Part shown: positions 24,427 to 33,385 of the stretch, piece by piece
Numbering within the stretch: the first letter of the stretch is position 1
Layout of the letters: every line of letters begins with the position of its first letter
NCBI GenBank assembly: GCA_017694885.1
Contig: JADIMH010000066.1
Coordinates: 1-34,534, forward strand
Length of the DNA: 34,534 nucleotides
Source of the DNA: Candidatus Cryptobacteroides faecipullorum
GTDB taxonomy: Bacteria > Bacteroidota > Bacteroidia > Bacteroidales > UBA932
Direction of reading: 5' to 3'
Made by a program: the position numbers and the translations under genes
Notes under the pieces: generated by a model
What the model saw: only the letters and a program-made list of their open reading frames with translations
Told to the model about the DNA's origin: nothing
The model's database searches: none

Positions 24427-25377
24427 TTATTTCAGTTCCGACTTTTTCAACGGTATCTCTACCTTGTCGAGTTCATGTGCCAGAAACGTCTCCGGAAAAA
24501 CTGCCTTTGTCTGTTCTAAAAAAGGAGTCAGATCAGAAAAGCGTGAAGAATAATGTCCAATGACAAGTCTGCCCGCCCCGGCTTCAAGAGCGCATCTTGC
24601 CGCATCTTCAGTCGTAGAATGGAAAGTCTTTACAGCCAATTCCTTCATTTCTGCAGGGTATGTCGCCTCATGGTACAGAAGATCCACCCCTCTTACCCAT
24701 CCGGAAAGTTCCGGGAAAGGTGCCGTATCGCTGCAGTATGCATAGCTGCGCGGCACATACGGTTTATATGCGGCTTCTTCAGACCGGATGATTTCCTCTG
24801 TTCCTCCGGTGACGGAAGCCCGCACTACGTCTTCGCCCCTTTTCAAGGTACCTATTTCAGCAAGGGTCAGCCCGTATTTCCCGATACAGTCTTTCTTTAC
24901 GTTGAAAGCAGGCTCTTTCTCCCTGACGATGAAACCGTATGTCTCGATCCTGTGATGCAGCGGGAAAGCCAGGACTTCAATGGTTCTGGTCTGGAATACG
25001 GTCTCGGGACATTTGCATTCGAGCGGATGAAGTTCGACTGCGAAACGCAGGCCTTCACCGAATGTCTTCAGGAAGAAATCAAGTACGGGGCGGAAAGAGA
25101 CCGGCGCGAAAATATTCAGGACTGAAGTCCGTCCCAGCATCCCCATCGTACTCAGCAGTCCGAAAATTCCGAAAATATGGTCACCATGGATATGCGACAG
25201 GCACACGGTATCGATCTTAAGGAAAGATATTCCCATCCTGCGCATCTGCATCTGGGTCCCTTCTCCGCAATCAATCAAAAACAAGCGCCCATGCACATCA
25301 AGTACATGAGCGCTGGAATATCTGTCTGAAGTGGGCAGGGCCGAAGCCGTGCCCAGAATATTCAGCGTGAAATTCAT
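24427..25377 (-). CDS. rnz: Ribonuclease Z
   Basis: 316 residues of the metallo-beta-lactamase fold. The zinc-binding motif SHIHGDHIFG sits near residues 60-70, after FLIDCGEGTQMQMRR. Further ligands are suggested by CSDTAPFPEL, LYHEATYP, HSTTEDAARCA and IGHYSSRFSD. It removes the 3' trailer of tRNA precursors; the tRNA-Glu in this window lacks an encoded CCA, consistent with a need for RNase Z. It lies 12 bp after rpsA and is probably transcribed with it. Confidence 0.94.
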   Translation of the reverse strand: MNFTLNILGTASALPTSDRYSSAHVLDVHGRLFLIDCGEGTQMQMRRMGISFLKIDTVCLSHIHGDHIFGIFGLLSTMGMLGRTSVLNIFAPVSFRPVLDFFLKTFGEGLRFAVELHPLECKCPETVFQTRTIEVLAFPLHHRIETYGFIVREKEPAFNVKKDCIGKYGLTLAEIGTLKRGEDVVRASVTGGTEEIIRSEEAAYKPYVPRSYAYCSDTAPFPELSGWVRGVDLLYHEATYPAEMKELAVKTFHSTTEDAARCALEAGAGRLVIGHYSSRFSDLTPFLEQTKAVFPETFLAHELDKVEIPLKKSELK

Positions 25378-25389
25378 CTGCAGGACAGA

Positions 25390-27243
25390 TTATTCACCTT
25401 TCTCAAGCTTGTCTTTGAGAGCAGCCAGTTCTGAAATGTCACCGAGAGTGGTCTTCTCGAGGTTAGAGCTGATCTTCTTGATGGCCTTCTTGGTACTGTC
25501 TCCCTCGCTTGCCGGCTTGCCTGCAGCCTTAGGCTCTTCAGCGGCAGCATAAGTCTTCACATGAGAAAGAGTGATTTTCTTGGTGCTGCGTTTGAGCTCG
25601 ATCACTTTGAATGGAAGCACATCTCCTGCGACAGGCATAGAACCGTCTTCCTTAACAAGATCCTTAGAGTGGCAGAAGCCTTCTACATCGCCGTCAAGGG
25701 TAACTGTCGCTCCTTTGTCGGAAATGCTTGCGATGGTTCCGTTATGGACAGAGCCGACTGAATATGTGCTTTCAACCTCATCCCAAGGGTTAGGAAGGAG
25801 CTGTTTGTGTCCGAGACTGAGCTTATGATTTTCCTCATCGAAATCAAGGATCATCACATCGATCTTGTCACCCGGCTGAACGAACTCTGACGGATGTTTG
25901 ATCTTTGTCCATGAGATATCGCTGATGTGAACAAGACCCTCGACACCTTCCTCAAGTTCTGCGAATACGCCGAAGTTAGTGACATTGCGTACGATAGCAG
26001 AATGTTTTGAACCGATAGGATATTTCTCGCGGATGTTCTCCCAAGGGTTAGGCATGAGCTGCTTGAGACCCAGAGACATCTTCTTCTCTTCCCTGTCAAG
26101 GGTAAGGATCTGAGCCTCTACTTCGTCACCCACTTTCAGGAAGTCCTGAGCGATGCGGAGCCTTGGAGACCATGACATCTCTGATACATGGATAAGTCCT
26201 TCCACGCCAGGCTCGATTTCTACGAATGCACCGTAGTCTGCGATAAGAACGACCTTGCCCTTAACCTTGTCGCCTACCTTGAGGTTCGGATCGAGAGCAT
26301 CCCAAGGATGAACGGTAAGCTGCTTGAGTCCGAGGGCGATTCTCTTCTTGGCCTCATCGAAGTCAAGGATAACGACCCTGATCTTCTGGTCGAGTTTGAC
26401 AACCTCTTCAGGATGGTTGATCCTGCCCCATGAAAGGTCTGTAATGTGAATGAGTCCGTCCACTCCGCCCAGGTCGACGAATACGCCGTAGCTGGTGATA
26501 TTCTTGACAGTACCTTCGAGTACCTGTCCTTTCTCGAGCTTGCTGATGATTTCGCTCTTCTGCTGCTCGAGCTCAGCCTCGATCAGGGCCTTATGGGAAA
26601 CGACTACATTGCGGAACTCCTGGTTGATCTTCACGATCTTGAAGTCCATCGTAGTGTCTACATACTGATCGTAATCACGGATAGGTTTGATATCGATCTG
26701 CGAACCAGGCAGGAAGGCCTCGATTCCGAAGATATCGACAATCATGCCGCCTTTAGTACGTGTCTTGACGTAACCTTTGACAACCTCGTTGCTGTTATAT
26801 GCTGCATTGACCATATCCCAGGAGCGGAGTGCACGGGCCTTCTTGTGTGAAAGGAGCAGCTGTCCTTTCTTGTCCTCAGTCGACTCTACATACACTTCTA
26901 CCTTGTCGCCTACTTTGAGGTCAGGGTTGTAACGGAACTCCGGAGCCATGATGACACCTTCGCTCTTATAACCGATGTTTACGATAACCTCTCTCTTGCT
27001 GATTGCTGTAACTACACCTTCTACGACTTCGCCTTCTACGACTTTTGAGAGAGTGTTGTCATACATCTGCTCGATTTCAGCCTTGTTTTCTCCATAGACG
27101 TCCGCACCTTCAAAGGCATCCCAGTCGAATTTGTCCGGGTCTACCGAAGCGTTAAGGACAGGCTTCCTGGTCTCTTCTGCTGCAGGAGCGGTCTCCTGTG
27201 CCGGAGTCTCCTCTACAGCAGCTACTGTCTTGTTTTCTTCCAT
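25390..27243 (-). CDS. rpsA: 30S ribosomal protein S1
   Basis: 617 residues with six S1 RNA-binding repeats, starting near residues 70, 150, 238, 325, 412 and 497. Typical repeats read GVDGLIHITDLSW, GVEGLIHVSEMSW and GVEGLVHISDISW. The first ~50 residues are a Glu/Ala-rich extension; the C-terminus is Lys-rich and flexible. S1 helps load mRNA, important in a phylum with weak Shine-Dalgarno use. It has a full consensus promoter (27334-27364) and an AT-rich leader. rnz follows after 12 bp. Confidence 0.96.
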   Translation of the reverse strand: MEENKTVAAVEETPAQETAPAAEETRKPVLNASVDPDKFDWDAFEGADVYGENKAEIEQMYDNTLSKVVEGEVVEGVVTAISKREVIVNIGYKSEGVIMAPEFRYNPDLKVGDKVEVYVESTEDKKGQLLLSHKKARALRSWDMVNAAYNSNEVVKGYVKTRTKGGMIVDIFGIEAFLPGSQIDIKPIRDYDQYVDTTMDFKIVKINQEFRNVVVSHKALIEAELEQQKSEIISKLEKGQVLEGTVKNITSYGVFVDLGGVDGLIHITDLSWGRINHPEEVVKLDQKIRVVILDFDEAKKRIALGLKQLTVHPWDALDPNLKVGDKVKGKVVLIADYGAFVEIEPGVEGLIHVSEMSWSPRLRIAQDFLKVGDEVEAQILTLDREEKKMSLGLKQLMPNPWENIREKYPIGSKHSAIVRNVTNFGVFAELEEGVEGLVHISDISWTKIKHPSEFVQPGDKIDVMILDFDEENHKLSLGHKQLLPNPWDEVESTYSVGSVHNGTIASISDKGATVTLDGDVEGFCHSKDLVKEDGSMPVAGDVLPFKVIELKRSTKKITLSHVKTYAAAEEPKAAGKPASEGDSTKKAIKKISSNLEKTTLGDISELAALKDKLEKGE

Positions 27244-27303
27244 AATAAAATCAATAAAAACAAATTAGCGGGTTTAACTTTATTTCCTGTACCTTCCGGG
27301 AAC

Positions 27304-27334
27304 AAAAAAGCGCGTCCCCTGTCAAAAGGCGCGC
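27304..27334 (-). terminator. Terminator after corA, touching the rpsA promoter
   Basis: On the minus strand the left arm GCGCGCC (27334-27328) pairs with GGaCGCGC (right arm ending at 27310, one bulged A), then six T (27309-27304). The left arm begins at the last base of the rpsA -7 box, so only transcripts coming through from corA would contain both arms. Confidence 0.65.
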
Positions 27335-27364
27335 AAATTTATACATAAATTCCGTATTATCAAA
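27334..27364 (-). promoter_or_regulatory. Promoter of rpsA
   Basis: On the minus strand TTTG (27361-27364), a 19-bp spacer and TAAATTTG (27334-27341) match the consensus. Expected transcription start is near 27327, leaving a leader of ~80 nt that is AT-rich near the ATG. Confidence 0.85.
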
Positions 27365-27389
27365 TAATTTCTGTTTTTCAGAGCTAAAA

Positions 27390-28337
27390 TCACAACATTT
27401 TTTTCTTCCTGAAAACCAAAAGGATAATAGCGAACGATACAAGCATCAGCCCCAGAGTAATGACCCAGTCCCATCCCGACCCTGTAAGAGGCAGCCTGAC
27501 ATTCATGCCGAAAAAGCTGGCAATCAGTGTAGGAGGCATCAGAAGAAGGGATACCAAAGTAAAGACCTTCATTATCTTGTTCTGATCGAGGTTAATAAGA
27601 CCTATGACCGTATTCTGAAGATATTCAAGTCTTTCAAAGCTGAAATTCGTATGGTTGATAAGTGAGGATATATCCTTGAGCATGACATTCAGCTTGGACT
27701 GCAGAGCCTTCGGATAACGGTTGCTTTTGAGTATGCTCGATACGACCCTCTGCTTGTCCACGATATTCTCCCTTACAAGCATTGTATTTTCCTGCAGCTG
27801 GTTGATATCGAGAAGGAACTCTTCGTTGATGTCCTCTCCCAGACTCACTTTCCTGTTGTACTGCTCTATTTCCTTCGACATGAGCTCGATCATATCGGCA
27901 TCAAGGTCGATCCTCTGCTCCAATATATTGACGAATACCATATAACCGGAAGGATAGAGCTTGGGAAAGGCCTGGACCCTGCGCTGGATGTCGGTAATAC
28001 TTCTCAAAGGGCTCTCTCTCAAAGTCGTGAGAATATTGTCCGTAATGATAAAGGAAACAGGAATCATGGAGTATTCTTCAGGACCAGGTATAAGGAAGTT
28101 GGTGTTTGCGAAAAGGGCGTCTTCCGTCTCGGAAAAACGTGATGAACTCTCGATCTCTTCCGCCTGGGCACGACTCTGGATAGTGGTTCCGAGGAATGCC
28201 TCGGCAGCCCGCTTTTCTTCTCCTGTCGGGACAAAAAGGTCGATCCAGATTACATCCGCGTGAGTAAGGGAACCGAAAGATGTTTCCGACTGGGAAACCT
28301 GTATCTGTCCGTTGGACTTGTAGAAGATGTCTATCAT
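27390..28337 (-). CDS. corA: CorA-type magnesium/divalent cation channel
   Basis: 315 residues. The large N-terminal cytoplasmic domain (about 1-250) is rich in charged helices. Two C-terminal transmembrane helices are joined by the GMN signature at 277-279 (GMNVRLP), the selectivity element of CorA. The C-terminal tail FRKKKML is basic and cytoplasmic, as expected. It forms pentamers that admit Mg2+ (also Co2+/Ni2+). It has its own consensus promoter at 28407-28437, which begins inside the 3' end of mntP. A terminator follows. Confidence 0.94.
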   Translation of the reverse strand: MIDIFYKSNGQIQVSQSETSFGSLTHADVIWIDLFVPTGEEKRAAEAFLGTTIQSRAQAEEIESSSRFSETEDALFANTNFLIPGPEEYSMIPVSFIITDNILTTLRESPLRSITDIQRRVQAFPKLYPSGYMVFVNILEQRIDLDADMIELMSKEIEQYNRKVSLGEDINEEFLLDINQLQENTMLVRENIVDKQRVVSSILKSNRYPKALQSKLNVMLKDISSLINHTNFSFERLEYLQNTVIGLINLDQNKIMKVFTLVSLLLMPPTLIASFFGMNVRLPLTGSGWDWVITLGLMLVSFAIILLVFRKKKML

Positions 28338-28406
28338 ACCTCACTAAGTTTTGCTCCGGCCCAGTCGTCGGAAAGTTTAACATCCGGTCCTTTCAGAGAA
28401 AGTCCG

Positions 28407-28437
28407 CAAATGTAGGGATTTCCGTCCAATAATCAAA
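28407..28437 (-). promoter_or_regulatory. Promoter of corA
   Basis: On the minus strand TTTG (28434-28437, inside mntP), a 19-bp spacer and TACATTTG (28407-28414). It gives a ~63-nt leader; I see no known Mg2+ riboswitch in it. Confidence 0.75.
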
Positions 28438-28993
28438 TAGCGCCGCACAATAGTTTTACTCCGATGGCAATCAGTACTATACCGCCGGCTGTCTTTGCCG
28501 GACGGCCGAATTTCCTGCCGGCAAGGCTTCCGCACGAAACTCCTGCAGCAGCGGCCAGAACGGTAACGGTACCGACGGACGCTGTCAGAGCCCGAATGTC
28601 CGGTCCCGCGACTCCGGACATGGCAAGAGAGACCCCGACGGCAAAGGCATCTATACTGGTGGCGACCGCTGCAAGAAAAAGATGCCTTAACCCACACAGG
28701 TTTACATCATCCTCTCCGGACGGCCGGATTCCGGACCAGGCCATAGTTCCACCTATATATAATAATATGAGAAAGCCTATCACGTGCGCCGCCTTGTGCA
28801 CCAGAGATGCGACCGAAGCCCCTGCAAGCCATCCTCCAAACAGCAGTCCTGCCTGAACGAGACCGAAGACCAGAGCGACTGAAAAGACTTTCGGCGGACG
28901 TATTTTACCCAATGTCACGCTTCCGCTCATCGAAACCACTATGGTATCCACACTGAGAGACAGAGACATCAGGAAGATTTCGATTATATCCAT
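28433..28993 (-). CDS. mntP: Putative manganese efflux pump MntP
   Basis: 186 residues, six predicted transmembrane helices, two repeat units. Each repeat has the family's Asp motif: SLSLSVDTIVVSMSGS in helix 1 and VATSIDAFAVGVSLA in helix 4. MntP exports Mn2+ in E. coli. The usual yybP-ykoY Mn2+ riboswitch is not seen: only 33 bp separate it from recR. It is thus likely transcribed with recR. Adjacent corA handles import of other divalent ions. Confidence 0.9.
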   Translation of the reverse strand: MDIIEIFLMSLSLSVDTIVVSMSGSVTLGKIRPPKVFSVALVFGLVQAGLLFGGWLAGASVASLVHKAAHVIGFLILLYIGGTMAWSGIRPSGEDDVNLCGLRHLFLAAVATSIDAFAVGVSLAMSGVAGPDIRALTASVGTVTVLAAAAGVSCGSLAGRKFGRPAKTAGGIVLIAIGVKLLCGAI

Positions 28994-29026
28994 ACAAATT
29001 TTCAGTTTTCAGGAGGATCCCTTAGC

Positions 29027-29701
29027 CTACGGTCTGAACGGCTGGCGGTTTGCTATCGACCGTCCGAGGGTAAGTTCGTCCGCATATTCCAGATCATCGC
29101 CGAACCCGAGTCCTCTTGCAAGGGACGATACCGCCACATTGAACGGTGCCAGCTGCCTGTAGATATAAAAAGATGTCGTCTCCCCTTCGACATCACCGCT
29201 CAAGGCCAGAATAACCTCTATATGAAGGTCCTCTCCGGAATCCGAGTCGTCCCCGCCATTCACCGCGGTACCGTCGGCCCGGCACAGTCCCGAGATTCTT
29301 GCCACAAGTTCTTTTATGGTAAGGTCCGACGGCCCGATGCCATTGATCGGGGAAATGATTCCTCCGAGCACATGATACACGCCATGGTACTGGCCTGTAT
29401 TCTCGATGCTCATGACATCCCTTACATTCTCGACTACGCAGATTATCCTGTGATCGCGTTTCCGGTCAGAACAGATCGGACAGATGTCCTCGTCCGAAAT
29501 CATCCTGCAGACACTGCAATAACGAACATTGTCTCTCAGCGAGTCAATGGCCGCAGTGAAATGATGGACATTCCCCGCCGGCTGTCCAAGCAGATGGAGG
29601 GCCAGTCTCAAAGCCGTCCTTTTCCCTATTCCAGGCAAAGTATTTATAGCTTCTACAGCCTCTTCAAGAAGCTTTGAAGGGTAATTGTCTTTATTATACA
29701 T
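29027..29701 (-). CDS. recR: Recombination protein RecR
   Basis: 224 residues from the ATG at 29701, preceded by ACAGGA; a GTG at 29710 is the alternative. A helix-hairpin-helix (LPGIGKRTALRLALHL, about 22-38) is followed by a C4 zinc site (Cys62, 65, 74, 77) and a Toprim domain with ICVVENVRDVMSIE. The C-terminal ARGLGFGDDLEYADELTLGRS is diagnostic. It is about 20 residues longer than usual because of an acidic insert (around 150-168, GGDDSDSGED) before the VEGETTSFYI segment. RecR with RecF/RecO loads RecA at gaps. It overlaps the upstream kinase gene by 8 bp. Confidence 0.94.
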   Translation of the reverse strand: MYNKDNYPSKLLEEAVEAINTLPGIGKRTALRLALHLLGQPAGNVHHFTAAIDSLRDNVRYCSVCRMISDEDICPICSDRKRDHRIICVVENVRDVMSIENTGQYHGVYHVLGGIISPINGIGPSDLTIKELVARISGLCRADGTAVNGGDDSDSGEDLHIEVILALSGDVEGETTSFYIYRQLAPFNVAVSSLARGLGFGDDLEYADELTLGRSIANRQPFRP

Positions 29702-30587
29702 TCCTGTCACTATGGTATTTTATAAGTCCGTCCATCGGGGAAGGAAGGAACTTTGCAATGACAATCCCTTCTTCCCGGGCCGCTTTCTCCAGAAATTCCC
29801 GGCACCCGCATGCGAACGAGCCTGTAACTCCTGTCCCGCATGCCGGCAGATCATACTGTTTCAGGCATCTTGCGATGAATGTTCTGAAATTGCTTTCGAT
29901 TAAAGATGAAGCATAGATACGGCTTTCCTCGTCCGGTGCTCCGGAATCAGAAGCAACGCCTTTGGCCACCGATGCTATGTAAGGGGCAAAAGAAGCCAGA
30001 TACCTTGCCGGAGCATCTCCTTTATAGACTGCCGCCACGACAGAGGCATAATCTTCCGAATAAACTCTGTGAAAATCTTCTGAAAGCCATCGGGGCATTA
30101 TCCCCTGGAGATAGTCTGCCAGAAACATACGCCCCAAAGCGGCACCGCTTCCGAAATCCCCGAGAACGTATCCGCACGGCCGGACGTTTTTCACGACTTT
30201 TTCCCCGTCGTACACGCAGCTGTTCGAACCTGTACCAAGAATGGCGGCTATTCCTGCATTCCTTCCCCAGAGTGCCCTCGATGCAGCTGTCAGATCCGAT
30301 TCCATACCGACCGCAGAACAAGGGAAAATCCCGTGGAAAATGTTTTCGATCCGTTCATCCCTGCCGACAAGTCCGGCTCCATAGAAATGCACTTCCTCGA
30401 CCCGGTTCTGCCAGTCTCCGGAGGAAATCCCGTCCAAACGGGACAAAGCGTCCTGAATACGGGATGCCGCTGTGTCCGGCGACATGGTAGCAAGATTGAT
30501 TCCGGCAGTTCTGAAACGTTCGGTTCTGCAACCGTCCATAAGGCAGAAGTCAGTCTTGGTAGCTCCGCTTTCGATTATCAGTCTCAT
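29694..30587 (-). CDS. BadF/BadG/BcrA-family sugar kinase, N-acetylglucosamine kinase-like
   Basis: 297 residues of the ASKHA fold. Phosphate-1 loop is IIESGATKTDF (4-14), phosphate-2 is ILGTGSNSCVYDG (116-128), followed by GYVLGDFGSGAALGRMFL. Proteins of this type in Bacteroidota are thought to phosphorylate GlcNAc or a related amino sugar; MurNAc or another substrate cannot be excluded. It would suit recycling of wall sugars released by the glucosaminidase and NamZ-like proteins of this window. It lies 60 bp after rfbB with no good promoter in between, and overlaps recR by 8 bp. Confidence 0.78.
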   Translation of the reverse strand: MRLIIESGATKTDFCLMDGCRTERFRTAGINLATMSPDTAASRIQDALSRLDGISSGDWQNRVEEVHFYGAGLVGRDERIENIFHGIFPCSAVGMESDLTAASRALWGRNAGIAAILGTGSNSCVYDGEKVVKNVRPCGYVLGDFGSGAALGRMFLADYLQGIMPRWLSEDFHRVYSEDYASVVAAVYKGDAPARYLASFAPYIASVAKGVASDSGAPDEESRIYASSLIESNFRTFIARCLKQYDLPACGTGVTGSFACGCREFLEKAAREEGIVIAKFLPSPMDGLIKYHSDRNV

Positions 30588-30647
30588 GACAAGGTATCTT
30601 CCGCAATTTCACGCAAACCGATATGCAACAACCTGATGCACTGTCGC

Positions 30648-31799
30648 TTACTTCCGGCTTTCATTATACATCTGCTCGTAGTATTTCAGATAGTCTCCCG
30701 AAGTGACATTATCCATCCAGTCCTGATGCTCAAGATACCACCGGACGGTCTTCTCTATCCCTTCTTCAAACTGAAGGCTCGGACTCCACCCAAGTTCCTG
30801 CTGCAATTTCCGGGAATCTATCGCATAGCGCATGTCATGACCTTTGCGGTCAGTAACATAGGTGATCAGATCCATGTCCTCTTCTTCCGGTCGTCCGAGC
30901 AGCCTGTCTACCGTTCTGATCAGAACCTTGATGACATCGATATTCTTCCACTCGTTGAACCCGCCTATGTTATATGTCTGGGCTATCCTGCCCTCATGGA
31001 AGATAAGATCTATAGCCCTTGCGTGGTCTTCGACATACAGCCAGTCCCTGACATTCTCGCCCTTTCCATAGACAGGAAGCGGCTTGCGAAGCCTTATATT
31101 GTTAATAAACAACGGTATAAGTTTCTCCGGGAACTGATATGGTCCATAATTGTTCGAACAGTTGGTTACTATCGTCGGCATACCGTAGGTATCGTGGAAA
31201 GCCCTCACGAAATGGTCGCTGGCTGCCTTGCTCGCAGAATACGGGCTATGAGGACTGTAACTGGTCTCTTCCGTGAAGAATTCACTGCCATATGCATGAT
31301 GGTGCTCTGATGAGGCCTTGGTAGTGAACGGCGATTCTATACCGTCAGGATCAGTCAGTTCCAGGGCACCGTATACCTCATCGGTAGAAATATGGTAAAA
31401 ACGGCACGGCACAGGACCGACATGCCAGTCTTCAGGCTCCCAATACTCTTTGGCCGCCTGAAGAAGGGAAAGCGTCCCCATAACATTAGTGCGGGCGAAT
31501 GTAAATGGATCGCGGATACTCCTGTCCACATGGCTTTCTGCCGCCAGATGGATAATCCCGTTGACATGATTCGTTCTGATAATGGTTCTGACAGTATCGT
31601 AGTCGCATATGTCGGCCTTGACGAATGTATAGTTCTCTCTGCCCTCCAAATCCCTGAGGTTGGCAAGATTGCCCGCATATGTGAGTTTGTCGAGGTTTAT
31701 TATACGATAGTCGGGGTATTTGTTTACGAACAGGCGTACTACATGACTGCCGATGAACCCTGCCCCTCCCGTTATCAAAATGTTTCTTTTATAATCCAT
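30648..31799 (-). CDS. rfbB: dTDP-glucose 4,6-dehydratase
   Basis: 383 residues, an extended SDR. NAD-binding ITGGAGFIGSHVV is at the N-terminus, the catalytic STDEVYGAL segment mid-protein, and Tyr/Lys in YSASKAASDHFV. NYGPYQFPEKLIPLFI is typical of RmlB. It makes dTDP-4-keto-6-deoxyglucose, step 2 of dTDP-L-rhamnose synthesis. Last of the four rfb genes on this strand; overlaps rfbD by 11 bp. Confidence 0.96.
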   Translation of the reverse strand: MDYKRNILITGGAGFIGSHVVRLFVNKYPDYRIINLDKLTYAGNLANLRDLEGRENYTFVKADICDYDTVRTIIRTNHVNGIIHLAAESHVDRSIRDPFTFARTNVMGTLSLLQAAKEYWEPEDWHVGPVPCRFYHISTDEVYGALELTDPDGIESPFTTKASSEHHHAYGSEFFTEETSYSPHSPYSASKAASDHFVRAFHDTYGMPTIVTNCSNNYGPYQFPEKLIPLFINNIRLRKPLPVYGKGENVRDWLYVEDHARAIDLIFHEGRIAQTYNIGGFNEWKNIDVIKVLIRTVDRLLGRPEEEDMDLITYVTDRKGHDMRYAIDSRKLQQELGWSPSLQFEEGIEKTVRWYLEHQDWMDNVTSGDYLKYYEQMYNESRK

Positions 31800-32760
31800 G
31801 ACTTTCCGCGTTATTGATGTTGTCTATGCATTTCTTCAGAGAATCTGTCCAATACGGTATCCTGAGACCGAAAGCCTGCTTGATTCTGGTCTTGTCGAGT
31901 ACAGAATATGACGGACGTTTCACCGGACTCGGAAATTCATTGCTGTGACACGGCCGGATATCGCATGAGGTATGCCCCGAATACTCCGCTATCATTTCCG
32001 CAAAGTCATACCAGGAGCAGACCCCTTCGTTGCTATAATGGTATATGCCGTCTTTGTTTTCATATTTCCGGTGCTCCACTATATCAAAGACAGCTTCTGC
32101 CAGATCGCCGGCGTATGTCGGTGTTCCGGTCTGGTCGAATACGACGTCAAGATGAGGTCTCGCAGCTGTAAGATTCAGCATCGTCTTGAGGAAATTCCTG
32201 CCGTATTCGCTGTACAGCCACGCAGTGCGGATTATGATATGGCGGCATCCGGAAGCGATGACTTCCTGCTCCCCGTGCAGTTTGGTCTCACCATAGACGC
32301 CGGTAGGATTTGCCGGCTGGTCTTCCGTGCATGGAGTGTTGTTGTCTGTCCCGCCGAAAACATAATCGGTGGAAATATGGACCAGAAAGCCATTGCGAGC
32401 GTTGAGCGACACGGCGAGGTTTCTTACTGCAGCCGCATTAAGAAGCTCGGCCGCATCCCGTTCGACTTCGGCCTTGTCAACATTGGTATAAGCGGCGCAG
32501 TTTATGACCAGGTCTATTTCCAACCCTTCCGCCGGGCCTTCCAGGCAGCCGTTCACCGCCTTTTCTACTGAGGACAGATCCGTAATGTCCAGATGGACGG
32601 TATCCGCTCCCGGGACGTCTGTCACATCTGTAAAAACATACACGTTTCCTGCAGCGGACTTCATTAATGCTCCTGCCCCCTGTCCCGGACAAGACGCGGA
32701 CACGCAGTTGCGCAATTCGGTACCGAGCTGTCCGTTCGACCCTGTAACTAAAATATTCAT
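31789..32760 (-). CDS. rfbD: dTDP-4-dehydrorhamnose reductase
   Basis: 323 residues, SDR fold. NAD(P) loop VTGSNGQLGTEL is at the start, STDYVFGG mid-protein, YGETKLHGE gives the Tyr/Lys pair, then RTAWLYSEYGRNF. It reduces the 4-keto group in the last step to dTDP-L-rhamnose. It is about 30 residues longer than E. coli RmlD because of an insert at about 23-45. It lies 51 bp after rfbC and overlaps rfbB. Confidence 0.95.
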   Translation of the reverse strand: MNILVTGSNGQLGTELRNCVSASCPGQGAGALMKSAAGNVYVFTDVTDVPGADTVHLDITDLSSVEKAVNGCLEGPAEGLEIDLVINCAAYTNVDKAEVERDAAELLNAAAVRNLAVSLNARNGFLVHISTDYVFGGTDNNTPCTEDQPANPTGVYGETKLHGEQEVIASGCRHIIIRTAWLYSEYGRNFLKTMLNLTAARPHLDVVFDQTGTPTYAGDLAEAVFDIVEHRKYENKDGIYHYSNEGVCSWYDFAEMIAEYSGHTSCDIRPCHSNEFPSPVKRPSYSVLDKTRIKQAFGLRIPYWTDSLKKCIDNINNAESHGL

Positions 32761-32811
32761 TGTCTTGGTTTTCTAATATCAGACATATCCATCGCCTCGC
32801 TCAGGATAACT

Positions 32812-33384
32812 CTATTCATAATAATCCGTTTCATAGTCAAACAGCCATCCTGCATCTTTCAGCCGGCTGTGATTGCGGTCTTTTTCAGACAGAAGTATCT
32901 TGTCGGGAGGTATTCTCCAATCTATCCCCAGATCCGGATCATCCCAGGCCAACGCGCCTTCGCTCAGAGGAGAATAGAAATTGTCGCATTTGTACTGGAA
33001 CAATGCGGTTTCGCTCAATACGCTGAATCCGTGGGCAAAACCTCTCGGAATAAAAAACTGCCTGTGATTTTCACCGCTCAGCTCTACCGACACATGTTTT
33101 CCGAATGTCGGAGAACCTTTCCTGATATCTACGGCAACATCCAATACCGTCCCTTCTATCACCCGAACAAGCTTGCTCTGTGCATATGGAGGCTTCTGGA
33201 AATGGAGGCCGCGAATAACCCCGTAACTGGACCTGCTTTCGTTATCCTGGACAAAACATGCTGTCCGTACCTGACGGTCAAAGTCACGTTGTGAAAAAGA
33301 TTCGAAGAAGTAGCCACGTGAATCTTCAAAGATACGTGGTTCGATGATGACCACTCCTTCTATTTCCGTCTTTATTATATTCAT
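32812..33384 (-). CDS. rfbC: dTDP-4-dehydrorhamnose 3,5-epimerase
   Basis: 190 residues, a cupin. Key segments are GVIRGLHFQ, holding the catalytic His, KLVRVIEGTVLDVAVDIR and FFIPRGFAHGF. It epimerises C3 and C5 of the 4-keto sugar. The spacing from rfbA is one base, so the two are surely co-transcribed. Confidence 0.96.
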   Translation of the reverse strand: MNIIKTEIEGVVIIEPRIFEDSRGYFFESFSQRDFDRQVRTACFVQDNESRSSYGVIRGLHFQKPPYAQSKLVRVIEGTVLDVAVDIRKGSPTFGKHVSVELSGENHRQFFIPRGFAHGFSVLSETALFQYKCDNFYSPLSEGALAWDDPDLGIDWRIPPDKILLSEKDRNHSRLKDAGWLFDYETDYYE

Positions 33385-33385
33385 T

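Noticed and set aside
28994..29026. Mn2+ riboswitch (yybP-ykoY) before mntP
   Set aside because: The recR-mntP gap is only 33 bp, too short for the element.
30333..31310. 325-codon plus-strand ORF opposite rfbB and the sugar kinase
   Set aside because: Spans two well identified minus-strand genes and the gap between them; composition is that of an antisense frame.
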